The notes under the pieces are model-generated. The model was given only the letters and a program-made list of their open reading frames with translations. It made no database searches and was not told where the DNA came from. The position numbers and the translations under genes are program-made. Positions 42,853 to 54,404 of a DNA stretch of 64,000 nt are shown here, piece after piece. The stretch's first letter is position 1. The number at the start of each line of letters is the position of its first letter. Source of the stretch: Ephydatia muelleri (taxonomy: Eukaryota; Porifera; Demospongiae; Spongillida; Spongillidae); the NCBI GenBank assembly GCA_013339895.1, contig JABACO010000005.1, positions 5,838,528-5,902,527 on the forward strand. Reading direction: 5' to 3'.

Positions 42853-43010
42853 TGTTGTGTTAATGATGATGTAATGTGTGTGGGTGGGGATCACGTGTCT
42901 GTTGTAACGGCATAGTGCATACCTGGATTTTCAAGTCATTCTCAAACACATTAAGCACCACATGCAGACATACCAACGAGATGAGTATGCAGTATATATT
43001 GATACGAGCA
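42853..43010 (+). repeat. Start of the 3' LTR of the gypsy remnant
   Basis: A polypurine tract (TAGGAGAGGGGA, 42841-42852) is followed at once by TGTTGTGTTAATGATGATG, the usual PPT-LTR junction. The right end of the LTR could not be placed, so the end coordinate is nominal. Confidence 0.45.
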
Positions 43011-45500
43011 GCTGGGGCAGCCTAAAATAGGGGTAAGTGCAGAAAAATGGATCATATTGGAGAGAATTTGAAAGCTTACAGCAGCAGTGCATGTGGAACC
43101 ACATGTCCCATACACAGTGAAGCTGGGATCTCTTGGAGGGATTATTATCAGAGGGGATATAGCATGGCCAAATGTCAAAACTGCTGCCTCGTAAGTAGGA
43201 GCTGTGCTGGTGTACGTAATGTGTTCCGTCGCCTCTTCTACTGTACTGCCTAATTCGGTACCTAATCCAATGAGAGTCGCGGTACATTGTTTGGAATCTA
43301 CCCACTTAGTAAAGTAAAGGTTCTGTTTGTAGATTATTTTTTTGTTCCACATATATAGTGTCAGATTTGCATTTTTGCAGGTTGTTATTAGTAATATAAA
43401 AGTGCAAAAGTGGGTAAAAATTATTACAATCATGATGATTAGCATTGTGGTTACATGCATAGATACTTCAAGACCTAAGCAAATTCATTGTAATCATACT
43501 ACAGTCTGAGGATCTCTGTTGGGCAAAGGTATTGGGGTATTGTGAGGAAATAACATATTGTCACATTACACCCAAGCCCTGGATGCTCTTGTGTCTGAAT
43601 GAAACGTGCACAAATTGATGTATTCAACTGTTTGTATGTGCTATGTGTATATGCATTTCATTTAAAATACAAACTTTCTGTACAAATGCGCTTGTGTAGC
43701 ACTCAACAACCAGTAACCATTTACCAGTCAATGACGTAATAATTACGTATATAGTATCCCCACGGATGACGGATGTATTCGTCATGGCAACCATGATTCG
43801 TAACCTGCGCGAATTGAAGCTTCTTGTTCAGTGGAAAGAATCACAGCACTACTATACTCTTTGAAAGAAACAACTGGCTTACGCTATTAAAGCTTCCTTT
43901 TAAAAAGTTTACTTTGTGGTGGTCGAAAAAAGTGGAGACAGCTGCATGTAGCAGGTTTTTTTATATCACGTATATCACAAAGGAGGTATGCGTACGCTAA
44001 CGTCACACATCATTTGCTCTGTCGTATTGGTAAAAAGCTGGCACCAAAACGTACGTCGCTTAACGATCATAGAATCATTTTCTCGAAAGTTGCCCATTTC
44101 AAATTTCAAGAGTTCAGAAGAAAAATTATGCTCGAATAAAATTAGTTGAGTTAGTGAATAAATTCTTCAATATGGAAGCAACAACATAACGCCCAGCAAA
44201 CCATTTAACAGATGTTTGCACCATATATAATTCAACTTTTTTTTTGTTTAAAAAAAGGATGAATGGTCTAGATATCCTTTACATTCTGCAGACTTGTCCG
44301 TCCATAAGTGCATTGTTATGTATGCCAGTACTTGCCCCCATCGTACATGAAGCTAAAAATACAGTGATTCCACAAATATATGAATTTTACATGGATTTTT
44401 CTTTCGTTATAAAAATTACTTGTGGATTTGCATATGTATCTCTGTGGTGGTGGGTCTGTGAGGGTCTGTGTGCCTTTCCACCATGTTGAAATTTCTACAT
44501 AATACTGACTTTGATGACACTATTTTGCCTAATAGTTGCTTCAGATTTTGACACTTTTATTAACTAGTGGGTCGAGATTGCTGTAATTACTTCCTAAAAT
44601 GAAATTTCGAGAAACCCAAATATTGAATTCAAATTTGGAATGGAACTATAAAACCAGCCCGGAACGGAATTGGGCTTCGACAATAACCGTAAAGCCCCAC
44701 CCATATCCACAGTGAAGGGCGTAGCCCGTTACCTTATATCGCACGTATCCATAGAGACCACGCGCTCGAATTAAAGATTTTGTCAAAGAAAATTGCTGTT
44801 GCATGTAGATCGAGCCTCTTGTGCGTAATATAAGTAGGGGACACGATAAAGATTACGCTTCGTCCCCAACGATCGATATTATACGGCATGTAAACGAGAA
44901 TTAAACGAAGTAAATTGAAAACGAAGTTTACATCGCGTGAGCGCGAATTGAACCCGGATTAAACGATAAACCTAACACGTACAAAACACGGTCCTTCAGG
45001 CCTCGAAAATATATATCGAAAACAACGTGTATTAATAAAAATAAATGGTTAATTAATTGCGTTATGTGCTCCATCTCACGAATCATACCTATGACTGTAC
45101 CAAGCAATTCCTAACAAAGGTTAAGAACAACAATATGAAGAAAATAACTGTAGGTAAAGAAAATCATCTTGTTACACCCAACTAGAAAGCAGCACTGAGG
45201 CTGGAGATGAAGAGCGTATAATTATGATCTCTCTCCTCATCCCTTCATTCTAATCTCTCCTCATTACTCATCTCTACTTCTCTTCAACACCTTTTCTTTT
45301 TGTGCCATATGTCTTTGTGTCCACATAAGCTAGAACTTTACACAATCAAGTTGTGGGGAATTTGGAGGACTAGGTAGAATCTCTGTACCTGTGATGACCG
45401 ATGAAGAGGGAGAGGGCAGACCTATAATAATGCAATGAAATTACTGCATATCGCCACAAGGCTACTCTCAATAGTGACCATTCGTTTTGTTACTTGGTGC
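43011..45500. other. AT-rich spacer without recognised gene
   Basis: A minus-strand frame (42951-43460) overlaps the LTR and has a Thr/Ser/Cys-rich second half after a possible acceptor near 43325; not recognised. 43730-43750 holds a TGACGTAATAATTACGTA palindrome (CRE-like). Otherwise only AT-rich DNA. Confidence 0.35.
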
Positions 45501-45505
45501 CTTCT

Positions 45506-45506
<1 letters not shown>

Positions 45507-45540
<34 letters not shown>

Positions 45541-45553
45541 TGCACATGTGTAA

Positions 45554-45604
<51 letters not shown>

Positions 45605-45625
45605 TGCACATGTGTAAATGTGTGT
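45507..45625. repeat. Compound TG microsatellite
   Basis: (TG)n is interrupted twice by the same TTTGTGCACATGTGTAAA block, forming a higher-order repeat. Frames over it are pure Cys-Val or Thr-His alternation and are artefacts. Confidence 0.95.
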
Positions 45626-45921
45626 GGATGAATGTTGGTATGTGCATGCAACAACACTATAAGAGGTTTTTTGGTATTTCTCTCTCCGGCCAGAAGCTTC
45701 AATGTGGTGCACCCTGACTGCATCTCTGCACATGGAGAGCGGGCATGCCACAGTTCTGCTTCAAAGTGCATGGGAGGTCTTGCTTATAAAGGAGCTCCTT
45801 GTTATACTCCCAACGCTGAGCTTGACCTCCTGCTACTGCCCTCTCTTCACCTGTCCCCTCCTTAATTCCTTATTTTCCCATCTACCCTAGCTCCGTGGGA
45901 AGTGCCTCTCGGTTCATTGCT
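45626..45921. other. Spacer before the third arm copy
   Basis: No supported gene or repeat. Confidence 0.3.
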
Positions 45922-47557
45922 GTTGGCAGGTTGCACGTGTCAATCTTTACAGCAGGCAGTGGAGGCGGGGCACATCAATGATGTTACTTTAACACACAAA
46001 TTGCTGTCTTATACCTGTATAAGCATGTCCAAAGCTGTGCACATACTCAGAATAAAGTTGACTGTATTCCTGAGACATGGCATGTTGTTGAACTCAGCCT
46101 AAGTAATGCAGAATCGGTAAAACAATCTCTACCATTAGATGTAGATGCCGTTTAACCATAGAATACAAAAAAGGTGCCATTTGAATATACGCAGAATTGT
46201 TCACATATTTGAACTAATTGACTTCCGTGTAGCTGAATTGAAATGAAAAATTTAAAGCTAGTTAGCGTGTTCATTCAGAGCTACTACAGTATGCTCCCAC
46301 TTTTCTGTGTGCTTAAAGCATGTGTGTGTGTGAGAGGGGGGGGGGGGGAACTAATTAAATACAGGATAAAACCACATCCAGGAAGACTGAGACAAGACCA
46401 GAAAACGAATGTTATGGTTATTAGTATGTGCAGAGCAAACTGATTACGCAACAGGAACATACACAAGTAATGTTTTATCACTGTTGCTGCATTCTGGCCA
46501 TGCATCATAACTAGGGTGTGTAACCTCCCCTGCATAATGAAAATCGATTTTTTCCGAATACTAATCGATTTTTCAGGTTTCTGTGGATCTGAAAATCGAT
46601 TTTTCCGAATAGTTTAAAAAACAAATTCGATTTTTCCGAATAGGTTTTGCCAAATTTCCTGCCGAATACCTAGGTTATTCAGGTTATGGTGCTTGTGGAG
46701 TGCACTACAAACAAGACCAGCTGAAGACACACACTGAGAAGATAATTCATGTCTGCACAGAAATCCACCTGGACTAGAGCTATGCATGTCAGTTGAAAAC
46801 ACAGAGACACAAAGGTCTACAGTAGCCTGTGTTTGTCATATAGAGTTTAATAAATTGTATGTCTTTACCATGCACTTGTACATATCAATAGTAATGGAAG
46901 CCTAACCAATCAACACTAACCACTGAGACCAGACATCGCCATTAAAAACTCACCCCACATCACGTACTCCACTTACAATCATCCCTCAACACGTTCTCGC
47001 TATAAATGCATATCAAATTTCCCATTAGTTTAATAATTGCGTAATGCTCTCCAATTCCTACACATACTCAAACAGAGCGCGCTTACTTACTTGATGTGGG
47101 TTAGAAGTCTGTCATTCTATTTCACTCGCTAGCGCAATACTCAGATAGTTCACATTGTACCACTGTACAATAAAACAATGCAATACTAGTACTGGTACAT
47201 AAATTTATTGCTACTACATATCTATTTACTCAATGCCTATCAAATTATAAATTGCTTCTGTATGTATTAATAGTAAAAAAAACAGTGACATATGTTATAT
47301 ATATATATAACTCTAATTATGAAATAAATCAGATCCTGATATTAGTATAAAACGGTACTTGAATAATGGGCGAATTGTCGATGCTGACGACGAATACCTA
47401 AGTACCTCCGAATGGAGAAACATAAACCGGTTATTTAGAATAGATAAAATTCACAATCTTAAATTTCTAAAGTAGGATTTGTCAGTTTTCTATACAATCA
47501 TCCTAGACCAGACAAGTGTGGTTAGTTGTATGTACCACAATGTCCCTTGCACCCATA
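45922..47557 (+). repeat. Third, direct, partial copy of the left-arm sequence
   Basis: 45922-46120 matches 5151-5345. 46120-46508 matches 6271-6653. 47461-47557 matches 6992-7088 and stops at the assembly gap. The 920 bp at 5350-6270 is absent here, and 46509-47460 is foreign to the arms. It is more diverged from either arm than they are from each other, so it is an older copy. Confidence 0.85.
46509..47460. other. 950-bp block replacing 340 bp of arm sequence
   Basis: Begins with four to five short repeats of AAATCGATTTTTCCGAATA (46541-46640), then AT-rich DNA with (TA)n at 47298. No coding sequence. Probably an insertion with a flanking deletion. Confidence 0.45.
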
Positions 47558-48557
47558 NNNNNNNNNNNNNNNNNNNNNNNNNNNNNNNNNNNNNNNNNNN
47601 NNNNNNNNNNNNNNNNNNNNNNNNNNNNNNNNNNNNNNNNNNNNNNNNNNNNNNNNNNNNNNNNNNNNNNNNNNNNNNNNNNNNNNNNNNNNNNNNNNNN
47701 NNNNNNNNNNNNNNNNNNNNNNNNNNNNNNNNNNNNNNNNNNNNNNNNNNNNNNNNNNNNNNNNNNNNNNNNNNNNNNNNNNNNNNNNNNNNNNNNNNNN
47801 NNNNNNNNNNNNNNNNNNNNNNNNNNNNNNNNNNNNNNNNNNNNNNNNNNNNNNNNNNNNNNNNNNNNNNNNNNNNNNNNNNNNNNNNNNNNNNNNNNNN
47901 NNNNNNNNNNNNNNNNNNNNNNNNNNNNNNNNNNNNNNNNNNNNNNNNNNNNNNNNNNNNNNNNNNNNNNNNNNNNNNNNNNNNNNNNNNNNNNNNNNNN
48001 NNNNNNNNNNNNNNNNNNNNNNNNNNNNNNNNNNNNNNNNNNNNNNNNNNNNNNNNNNNNNNNNNNNNNNNNNNNNNNNNNNNNNNNNNNNNNNNNNNNN
48101 NNNNNNNNNNNNNNNNNNNNNNNNNNNNNNNNNNNNNNNNNNNNNNNNNNNNNNNNNNNNNNNNNNNNNNNNNNNNNNNNNNNNNNNNNNNNNNNNNNNN
48201 NNNNNNNNNNNNNNNNNNNNNNNNNNNNNNNNNNNNNNNNNNNNNNNNNNNNNNNNNNNNNNNNNNNNNNNNNNNNNNNNNNNNNNNNNNNNNNNNNNNN
48301 NNNNNNNNNNNNNNNNNNNNNNNNNNNNNNNNNNNNNNNNNNNNNNNNNNNNNNNNNNNNNNNNNNNNNNNNNNNNNNNNNNNNNNNNNNNNNNNNNNNN
48401 NNNNNNNNNNNNNNNNNNNNNNNNNNNNNNNNNNNNNNNNNNNNNNNNNNNNNNNNNNNNNNNNNNNNNNNNNNNNNNNNNNNNNNNNNNNNNNNNNNNN
48501 NNNNNNNNNNNNNNNNNNNNNNNNNNNNNNNNNNNNNNNNNNNNNNNNNNNNNNNNN
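47558..48557. other. Assembly gap, exactly 1000 N
   Basis: The round length indicates a placeholder. The flanks are arm sequence in opposite orientations (position-7088 equivalent on the left, 19.6-kb minisatellite equivalent on the right). Frames drawn across it are meaningless. Confidence 1.
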
Positions 48558-48845
48558 ACCGCAGGCACAACCAGCCGCACCGCCGCACCACACAAGCCGC
48601 CACCGCCGCCCCCACCAGCCGCCACCGCGCACCACCAGCCGCCACCGCCGAACACCAGCCTCCACCTCCGCACCACCAGCGCCACCGCACACATCCGCCA
48701 CCTCCTCACACATCCTACCTCAGCACACAGCCTCACGACCTCACCAACACCACCTCCTCCACCACCATCCTCCACCTCCTCACCACCATCCTCCACCTCC
48801 TCACCACCATCCTCCACTCCTCACCACCATCCTCCACCTCCACCA
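48558..48845. repeat. GC-rich 21-bp minisatellite (right arm)
   Basis: Reverse complement of the array at 19439-19890, bordering the gap; units CCACCGCCGCACCACCAGCC class, then TCCTCACCACCATCCTCCACC class. Confidence 0.9.
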
Positions 48846-48859
48846 GGACGCAATGCTCT

Positions 48860-50953
48860 TCTTCCATCCCTTCTTCACAATCTCTTCTTTCTCCAAACCA
48901 CTTACCTCATTTACCTGCAGGTCCTTCAAACGTGCCCTCTCTGCTGTGAAGTCTATCTCCACATAAGGTTTCATGATGGGCTCATCACTCCTGATATCTT
49001 GCGGTGTGTTCGCCTTTACATGCACCCCAGCTCCCCACCACAGCATTCCTTTTTCCTGTAGTAAGAGTCACCTCCTTCACGGAATCCTTTTGCCAGGAAC
49101 TTCTGTTTGAAGTCAAAGACCATATAGGCAGTGTTACAGTCCATTTCAGCTATGGCCATCTTCATCTGGTATGCCTGTTGCGCTGCTAGCATGACATGGG
49201 CCATATACCGATACGAGCGACGCTCACACTGATGCAAAGCAAGCAGCACATCAGCCATCTCAGGCAGTCTGGTGGGGTCCTCATCCAACCTAGTCAGAGC
49301 CATACGCCTCAGCCTGTCATAGAATAAAAAGTACTCCTGCAGGCATTGCACTCCAGTTGACCACCAGCTTTTGGATTCCTGTTTGGTTTCCTATTTGGTG
49401 CCAGGTCCAGTTGAAACACTGGTGAATGGGTGGTGGCGAAATTGCTCTTACTCTCCACAGCTCCCCTTGCTAGTCCACAACAGTTAAGTTGCTTTTGAAT
49501 GTGTCTCACAAACTCCACCTGAGTGGCTGGCACATCATACATGTCAGGATCTGAAAGCAACTTCTCCAGCTCCTTGTATGCCTTAAACTGTTGGGCTTAG
49601 TGCTCCTGGGGCAGATGGCTGTGCTCTTCCCTGTCTTCTGCTACCCTCACCCCCTCCCTTGCATGTGCAGCATAGCCGTAGCTGAGGAACGTGTAAACAT
49701 GGGAACGGAGGCCACACAGCTCATCACGTAGGGTGTGGTCCAGGTCTGATAGTGGTGCAATGACATCAATGATCTTGTCCACAATGACAAAGTTGTCAAT
49801 GTGGAAGTTGACCTTGATGTAGTCCACCCCAGCACGTGCTTCCTGCTGCTTTCCACCACCAGTGATGTTGTTGGTAATGGAGTAGAACAATGTCTTTCCA
49901 AGAGGTGGCTTCCCAGGCAAAGCATTTTTGTACTTGTCAGAGTACACTCTGAACATGGTGGCTACGTCGTGCTTTAACACCAGCGACCTCATTGCATACA
50001 CATTTTCTAGGTCTTTCCATCTGGGATTCCTGTTTGGGGAACGCTTACGGGCTTCCCACGCTAGACGACCAATGTTTTCATCGCTGTAGATGAAATCAAC
50101 AGCTGAATGGATCACATCCCTCTGTACTCGATACTGCGTTCCACTATGCTCTTCAAGTTCCACACCATGTGTGAGGTAGAGTTTATCCACCTTGGCTTGA
50201 AATAGCAAATGTTTAGCAGAGCTTTTACTGATTGCAAGGAGGGATGCTACTTGTGCACTGGGAAGACTGGCTAGAATGACAAGTAATCTCCTTGCATTGG
50301 TTGATGTGTACCGTTTCTCATGAACAAGCACATCCCTGATGGTGGTGGAAATATTGGTAAGCATGTCCATGTCTAACAGTGGTGCAGAAACAGAGGGGAC
50401 CTGATCATCATCAATTGGCTCAGCCTCAGTGATCTCTCCTATGGCAGCCACAACAGACTTTATGCTGAGTGCAGTCTTCAAATCGGCATCAGCTTTTAGC
50501 CTGAGATTTGGAAGAATAATGCGGGGCCCATGCCTTGACTCCTCTCCAAAACACATTTTTCTACCCGATGCATACCAGCAGCGTCGATCTCGTCATTGGT
50601 CGCGTATAGCACTTGCTGCCTAACATCGACATGCAGGAGTCTTCGTACGCTACTATTATAATCCTCGCAGCCCATGCACTCCAGTATCTCAATGATGTGT
50701 GCTTGCGACGATAGGTGTGTGTGCTACATGTAGGCTCACTGCAATCCTCAACCGCCTTCCCAACAGATACATCTGCAGAATGGACTCTAGCATCCCTTTC
50801 AGGATTGATCTGATATGGAGTCTCAGATTCATCTGACTTCTTTGGACGACCTCTAGTTCGTGGTTGGCATGGGCAACATTTGGTGCAATTTGTTCCAGCA
50901 TCGCAACGATTGCAAACTGGCTTCTTATGCTTCAACGAACATACGAGCGCCAT
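48860..50953 (-). pseudogene. Large TTAA-transposon protein, inactive right copy
   Basis: The same ATG, Cys cluster and AT-hook as 17317 start at 50953. Lesions relative to the left copy: a 10-bp deletion near 50713 (frameshift), GAA to TAA near 49600, loss of one T in a T-run near 49325, and an A-run of five where six is needed (about 49050-49055). The 5' end of the element with its TTAA is at 51332/51333-51336; the 3' half lies in or beyond the gap. Confidence 0.85.
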
Positions 50954-51255
50954 AAATAATTAATTATTGAAAAAGCCTGGATACGAGGCACAGCTGTGTT
51001 CTGCAAGAACCGAGCCATCGTGGAGTACGATAACTACTGTGGTCTTAGTTTGGTACCAAATGAAGTCTAAAAGTGCATCCAGGCATGCTCTCAACAGCTT
51101 CATAAAAAAGTGTACTCAGCTACGCTCGATGACCGAAAAACAGCAAACCCGTCACTACGAGTGCATACTGGTTAGCCAATGCTATACATGCGAGGCTAGA
51201 AATAACGGCAAACATCTCTGCGATAGTTTAACTAAGCTAAAATGTACTTTTCCAC

Positions 51256-51332
51256 ATGATTGGCGCTTTTCCGACTAATTTTCCTAAAGTTGGGTTCGAC
51301 AGAAAAAGTATTAAATTCTCACGGAACCGGTG
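51256..51332 (-). repeat. 5' TIR of the TTAA transposon (right arm)
   Basis: Inverted copy of 16930-17010, abutting TTAA at 51333-51336. No matching 3' end is visible in the right arm. Confidence 0.75.
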
Positions 51333-51840
51333 TTAATTTGACCACAGGGTACATACACACACACAGTTTATTGGGAGAAAATTTGAGCTTCCTTAGGCGT
51401 AGCGTGAGAACATTCTGTAAACTCTTAAAACTAGAACAAGCCAGGCAATCAGTGAAACAACTTTTTGCCAGGCTATATTGTGTAATGCTAATTCTTAAAT
51501 CTGTTTATGGATGCAAGCAAATATTTTCCAGATTGTAACTCTGAATTGGCACTTAGAATTTTCAGAAATCAAGACACTGTACTGTAGCCAATGTAGCAGA
51601 TCCACAACTGTTAAGAAATAATGGTTGAATGTTAAAATCTGGTTCCCTTGCATATTGCCTGAAGGTTTTCATTTCTTTCATCTCTCCATTTGTAACACTG
51701 TGAATCTAAACACACAGTGTGAATGATTAGGTGCACATTTCTCTCTTAGTGAATATTTCCAGTAGGGATTTGCCTATGTAGATGTGTCCTTATATTGAGG
51801 GTTGACTGTACCAATATAGTTATATTTTACTACTCAACAG

Positions 51841-51873
51841 CAACAAGACCAACGAGAAGAATACCCATAAAAG
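51841..51873 (+). CDS. Mini-exon A'' (right copy)
   Basis: 33 nt between CTCAACAG and GTAACG, phase 1 on both sides, peptide TRPTRRIPIK. Identical to the left copy. Confidence 0.35.
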
Positions 51874-52297
51874 GTAACGCTATTAGATGCATCAGTTTTT
51901 GATGATACCTAGTGTGTTATAGTGTACTAAAATCATAATATGTTAGTCCAAACAAATGCTACAATGCTCGTTTATCGCACAAAATCATTTGGATGGCAAA
52001 ATGTATTCGTTTTATAAATTCATCTGTAATAATTTTCAATGTATGTTGGTGTTTACATGAAAAGGGACCTAACACATATAATTTGTACTGTACTTTCCAA
52101 GACATGCAAAGAAGCACAACGCTTGCATGAAAATGTATTGCAAATTGCGAATTCAGTACCTTAAAACTCCACTGCATAATAACCATTTGTTCAAGGCATT
52201 CTAGACTTCCGGAGAATGTTTTAAGTCTTTTTTCTAAATGATCCTTTATATTTAAGTAGTACCCTTATATCTGTATCATTTTTGTTATACTTACTAG

Positions 52298-52369
52298 CGG
52301 CAACACCAGCTGCACCACCAGCTGCACCAGTACCACCAAGAGTAACAAGAAAAAGAAAAAGAACCGTGC
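52298..52369 (+). CDS. Mini-exon A' (right copy)
   Basis: 72 nt between ACTTACTAG and GTAAGT, phase 1 on both sides; Ala/Pro-rich then RKRKRTV. Twelve nt (four codons) longer at its 5' end than the left copy; frame kept. Confidence 0.45.
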
Positions 52370-52628
52370 GTAAGTTATTGATGGTTTTGGTATTTGTCAA
52401 TAATGTTAACGCAAAGTAATTTTCTACTTTCGTAACGTAATACTTATGTTCGTACTACAGTCAACATGATAACATGTTCAGGACTAATGTCCGATACAGC
52501 TGCAGGCACAGAGAGGCCTCAGCAGCTGTGTCATTTCACTTCGCGTATCGCCATATGCAAAGGTACTATATCGTTAAAGCGCTGCGAAGGCTTAACATTT
52601 CTGTCTGTAGTTTTCATCTGGCTTTAAA

Positions 52629-52980
52629 ATGATATTTTTGGCGTGCGTGAAGCAAAGAATTCTGTTTTACCATCAACATTGCCGTACTAGTAGAGCGATT
52701 AGAAATTTGTTGTTGGGGGAGGGGATACGGGTAAGTCATGTGGGTATATACTGTTTTCTTAAAAGGCTAGAAAACCGTGGAACGTTCTCACATTGCCGTG
52801 GATCTGGGAGTCCATCAAAGATTAAAGGAGGTGAAGAGGATCATGGAGGCTCAACTGCAGCTTGACAACAAAACAACCACAACTCAGCTTTGTAGGCTTT
52901 TGGCACAGCAAGGTGTGTTTGGATTATTTATTGATAGGTTCATTGTACGTTTCACCATTCTGCACGTACGGACAAGCTAG
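52629..52980 (+). pseudogene. Tc1/mariner HTH fragment 2 (right copy)
   Basis: Counterpart of 15301-15654, broken by a 2-bp deletion near 52827. HTH region only. Confidence 0.6.
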
Positions 52981-53034
52981 GATGGGTATTTCGAGAAAGC
53001 GCTTTTTGCCAAATGATCAGGTACTAGGGCCCCT

Positions 53035-53480
53035 TGTCAGCTCATGTGATTTATCCCCACTTTGCACTCTAATTAATCCAGACTAGGGCTCCTTATCGGT
53101 ATCCCTGCTTTGCACTCTAATTAATCCACACTGGGGTCTGTTATCGGCTTAAGATATGTTTCCGCTTTGCGCTCTAATTAGTCCACACTAAGGTACCTTG
53201 TCGGCTCAAGTTATGTATCCCTGCTTTGCACTTTAATTCTTACAGGTGTTCCACATTAAGGCCTCTCATTGGCTCAGGTGATGTACACCCATTTTGCATT
53301 GTAATTAGTTCATGGTAGGGCCTCTTGTCAGATCGTGACTTACCCCTTCTTAGCACTCTAATTAGTCCACACTAAGGCCCATTATTGGCTCTAGTCATGT
53401 ATCCCGCTTTGCACTCTAATTAGTCCACACTGGGGGCCCATTATTCTCTCAAGTGATGTATCCCTGGTTTGCACTCCAAG
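53035..53480. repeat. 59-bp satellite-like array (right arm)
   Basis: Inverted counterpart of 14806-15260 with similar unit number; units contain TTGCACTCTAATTAGTCCAC. Confidence 0.75.
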
Positions 53481-54404
53481 GACATTCCATGCCAAGTGTA
53501 CACAACATTCTGCACATGCATTTCAAATTTCATCCAAACCTGTTTTATCATTTAATGGGCCATAAGATATAATTAATTGCAAAAAGGTCACTTCTTAAAG
53601 GTTAACCTTTAAGGAGATATTATGGTGACCCTTTTTATCAAAGTGAGATTTTGATGAATTGTATTTACATGCTTCATAACGTTTAACAAAACCTAATGCA
53701 TAGAGTAATAACTTTGCTACTAGAGGCATTATGGAATATATTAATAAGCGAAAAGAAAAATGTTCTGCTTTAACTACATACATTTATTTACATAATGGCT
53801 TATCTGTCACTTGATGACTCTCATTGGCTCAGGTATAACGTTTAACACCACCTAATGCATAGAGTAATAACTTTGCTACTAGAGGTATTATGAAATATAT
53901 TAATTTTCTGCTTTAACAACATACATTTATTTAGATAATGGCTGATCTGTCACTTAAAAATTAACTTTAATTTTCCTGCTAGTAGTTTATGATACAAGGA
54001 AATGTTTCGCAAAATACCAAAGTGGGTGGGCAAAGTGCAAAAGTGAAATAGGATTAAAAAGTACTTTTTTTTTAACTGACCAACCATCCATCTTGTAAAC
54101 ATATAGCTGTTGTGTTTTGATAGCTTATCAAAACTTCTTGTACCTCCCATGTCATGTTAATTTTGATAGCATATGATTAGTTCTTGTAATACACTGTATT
54201 TATCAGAACTGTTATGGCTCTAGCTAGAAGTTACTTAAAATATATCAATGTACCCTCATTTTCTTATCAGACAACACCACTCACCCCACCCCAACTCTAT
54301 CCCTATGAAATATAATTTCATGTCAAATCTATTGTTGGGGAATTTTAAGTGCTAGTGCTGCAGTGTTCAGTTCATAGTCAGTCAGTACATCTGTACATCC
54401 AGTA
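53481..54404. other. Noncoding right-arm DNA
   Basis: Counterpart of 13888-14805 including its internal 140-bp duplication; no gene. Confidence 0.45.

Larger units (their letters stand above)
51337..52628. other. Noncoding with two mini-exons (right arm)
   Basis: Counterpart of 15655-16925. Only mini-exons A'' (51841-51873) and A' (52298-52369) are supported. Confidence 0.4.

Noticed and set aside
42951-43460. 169-aa minus frame that might be a secreted or membrane exon
   Set aside because: The hydrophobic start followed by a Thr/Ser/Cys-rich part is suggestive, but no domain, no clear splice context, and it overlaps the gypsy 3' LTR.
47479-49061. Long frames crossing the N gap on both strands
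   Set aside because: They exist only because N was read as open; the flanks are noncoding arm sequence and a GC-rich array.
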